A stretch of DNA of 5,452 nucleotides from Paracoccaceae bacterium (GTDB taxonomy: Bacteria > Pseudomonadota > Alphaproteobacteria > Rhodobacterales > Rhodobacteraceae), in contig PWWF01000389.1 of assembly GCA_003561595.1 (NCBI GenBank), positions 1 through 5,452 of the forward strand. The letters are read 5' to 3'. Positions 4,804-5,452 of this stretch are shown one piece after another. A model generated the notes under the pieces. That model was not told the origin of the DNA. It worked only from the letters and a program-made list of their open reading frames with translations, and searched no databases. How positions within the stretch are numbered: the first letter of the stretch is position 1; the number at the start of each line of letters is the position of its first letter. The translations under genes and the position numbers were made by a program.

Positions 4804-5452
4804 AGCGCCCCAACTCCCTGATCCCGCGCGATAAACCATCAAGCGTCATCGGCACCATCCGGCCCTCGAATATCTCGTCGATCAGGCCGATGGACCGGGT
4901 GTATTTCCAGTGATCCTGCCGGGTTGGGTTGATCCACAGATGATCGGGCCATTGCGCGCGCGCACGCTCCAGCCAGACCTGCCCCGACTCGGCGTTCCAA
5001 TGCTCATTCGCGCCGCCGGGATAGAGGATTTCATAGGGCGACATCGCCGCATCGCCCACGAAAATGCATTTCCAGTCGCTGCCATAGAGGCGCAGCAGGT
5101 CCCATGTCGGCAACCGTTCGGACCAGCGCCGGGCATTGTCGCGCCAGACGAATTCATACAGGCAATTGTGGAAGTAATAATGTTCCAGATGCTTGAACTC
5201 GGATTTCGCGGCGCTGAATAATTCCTCGACCGCGCGCACATGGCCATCCATTGACCCGCCGATATCCAGCAAAAGCAACACCTTGACCGCGTTGCGCCGT
5301 TCCGGCCGGGTGCGCACATCCAGCCAGCCCTGTTCGGCGGTGGACCGGATCGTGCCATCCAGATCAAGCTCTTGCGCGGCCCCGTCCCTCGCCCAGCGGC
5401 GCAGGCGCTTCAGCGCGACCTTGATATTGCGGGTGCCCAGTTCCACGGAATC
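4802..5452 (-). CDS. CoxE-like VWA-domain protein, C-terminal part (start outside window)
   Basis: The frame is open from the window edge, with 216 residues before TAG at 4802-4804. The GTG at 5444-5446 is internal, because the reading continues in frame upstream as Asp-Ser and the family is longer (roughly 390 residues, from memory). The fragment begins with 'VELGTRNIKVALKRLRRWAR', then 'ELDLDGTIRSTAEQGWLDVR', then the VWA core: beta strand plus MIDAS-like 'VKVLLLLDIGGSMDGH' (fragment residues 56-71), 'EFKHLEHYYFHNCLYEFVW' (85-103), 'IFVGDAAMSPYEI' (130-142), and a C-terminal 'MTLDGLSRGIRELGR'. This matches the COG3825/CoxE-type family as I remember it. Such proteins commonly sit beside a MoxR-type AAA ATPase, with which they are thought to act in assembling or remodelling protein complexes; that partner would lie beyond the right edge. 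No signal peptide or membrane segment is visible in this part. The MIDAS differs from the canonical DxSxS form (see findings). Confidence 0.9.
   Translation of the reverse strand, partial: DSVELGTRNIKVALKRLRRWARDGAAQELDLDGTIRSTAEQGWLDVRTRPERRNAVKVLLLLDIGGSMDGHVRAVEELFSAAKSEFKHLEHYYFHNCLYEFVWRDNARRWSERLPTWDLLRLYGSDWKCIFVGDAAMSPYEILYPGGANEHWNAESGQVWLERARAQWPDHLWINPTRQDHWKYTRSIGLIDEIFEGRMVPMTLDGLSRGIRELGR

Noticed and set aside
1..5452. CRISPR array, tRNA, rRNA, insertion sequence or defence system
   Set aside because: No regularly spaced repeats, cloverleaf-like sequence, transposase frame or terminal repeats were seen. The genes present are housekeeping or small unknowns and do not resemble a defence island.

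Overview
The window looks like a piece of chromosome from a GC-rich alphaproteobacterium, most likely the Rhodobacteraceae (Rhodobacter/Roseobacter group). That rests on the high GC content, the style of the protein sequences (phosphoglycerate kinase, FtsB-type protein, CoxE-like VWA protein, two cyclophilins) and the compact, mostly housekeeping layout. I see no phage, insertion sequence, CRISPR array, tRNA or rRNA. The genus assignment is inference from remembered family sequences, not from a search.

Layout. At the left edge (1-431, minus) is the N-terminal part of a PAS-domain signalling protein that runs off the window. Next (587-832, minus) is a small uncharacterised protein with a good ribosome binding site and a basic tail. 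A 277-base non-coding stretch with two palindromic elements separates it from ftsB (1110-1406, minus), the FtsB/DivIC-type cell-division protein, which has its own plausible promoter at 1473-1501. Upstream of that lies a two-gene unit on the minus strand: pgk (1739-2932) followed, five bases after its stop codon, by a 71-residue protein with two membrane helices (1518-1733) whose ribosome binding site overlaps the pgk stop.

A 144-base divergent region (2933-3076) with two adjacent hairpins separates pgk from a plus-strand pair of overlapping cyclophilin genes: a cytoplasmic peptidyl-prolyl isomerase (3077-3583) and an exported one with a signal peptide (3576-4190). The pair looks like a tandem duplication in which one copy gained an export signal. 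Converging on it from the right is a small secreted DUF4168-type protein (4244-4648, minus), which ends in a very clear rho-independent terminator at 4190-4219. The right edge (4802-5452, minus) is the C-terminal half or more of a CoxE-like VWA-domain protein, usually partnered with a MoxR-type AAA ATPase.

How the genes fit together: pgk serves glycolysis and gluconeogenesis, the cyclophilin pair serves protein folding on both sides of the inner membrane, and ftsB serves septum assembly. The genes do not form a single pathway. I find no convincing evidence of a new multi-gene system here. The points most worth a second look are the overlapping cyclophilin pair, the pgk-coupled membrane protein, the degenerate MIDAS motif in the VWA protein, and several palindromes in the intergenic regions.
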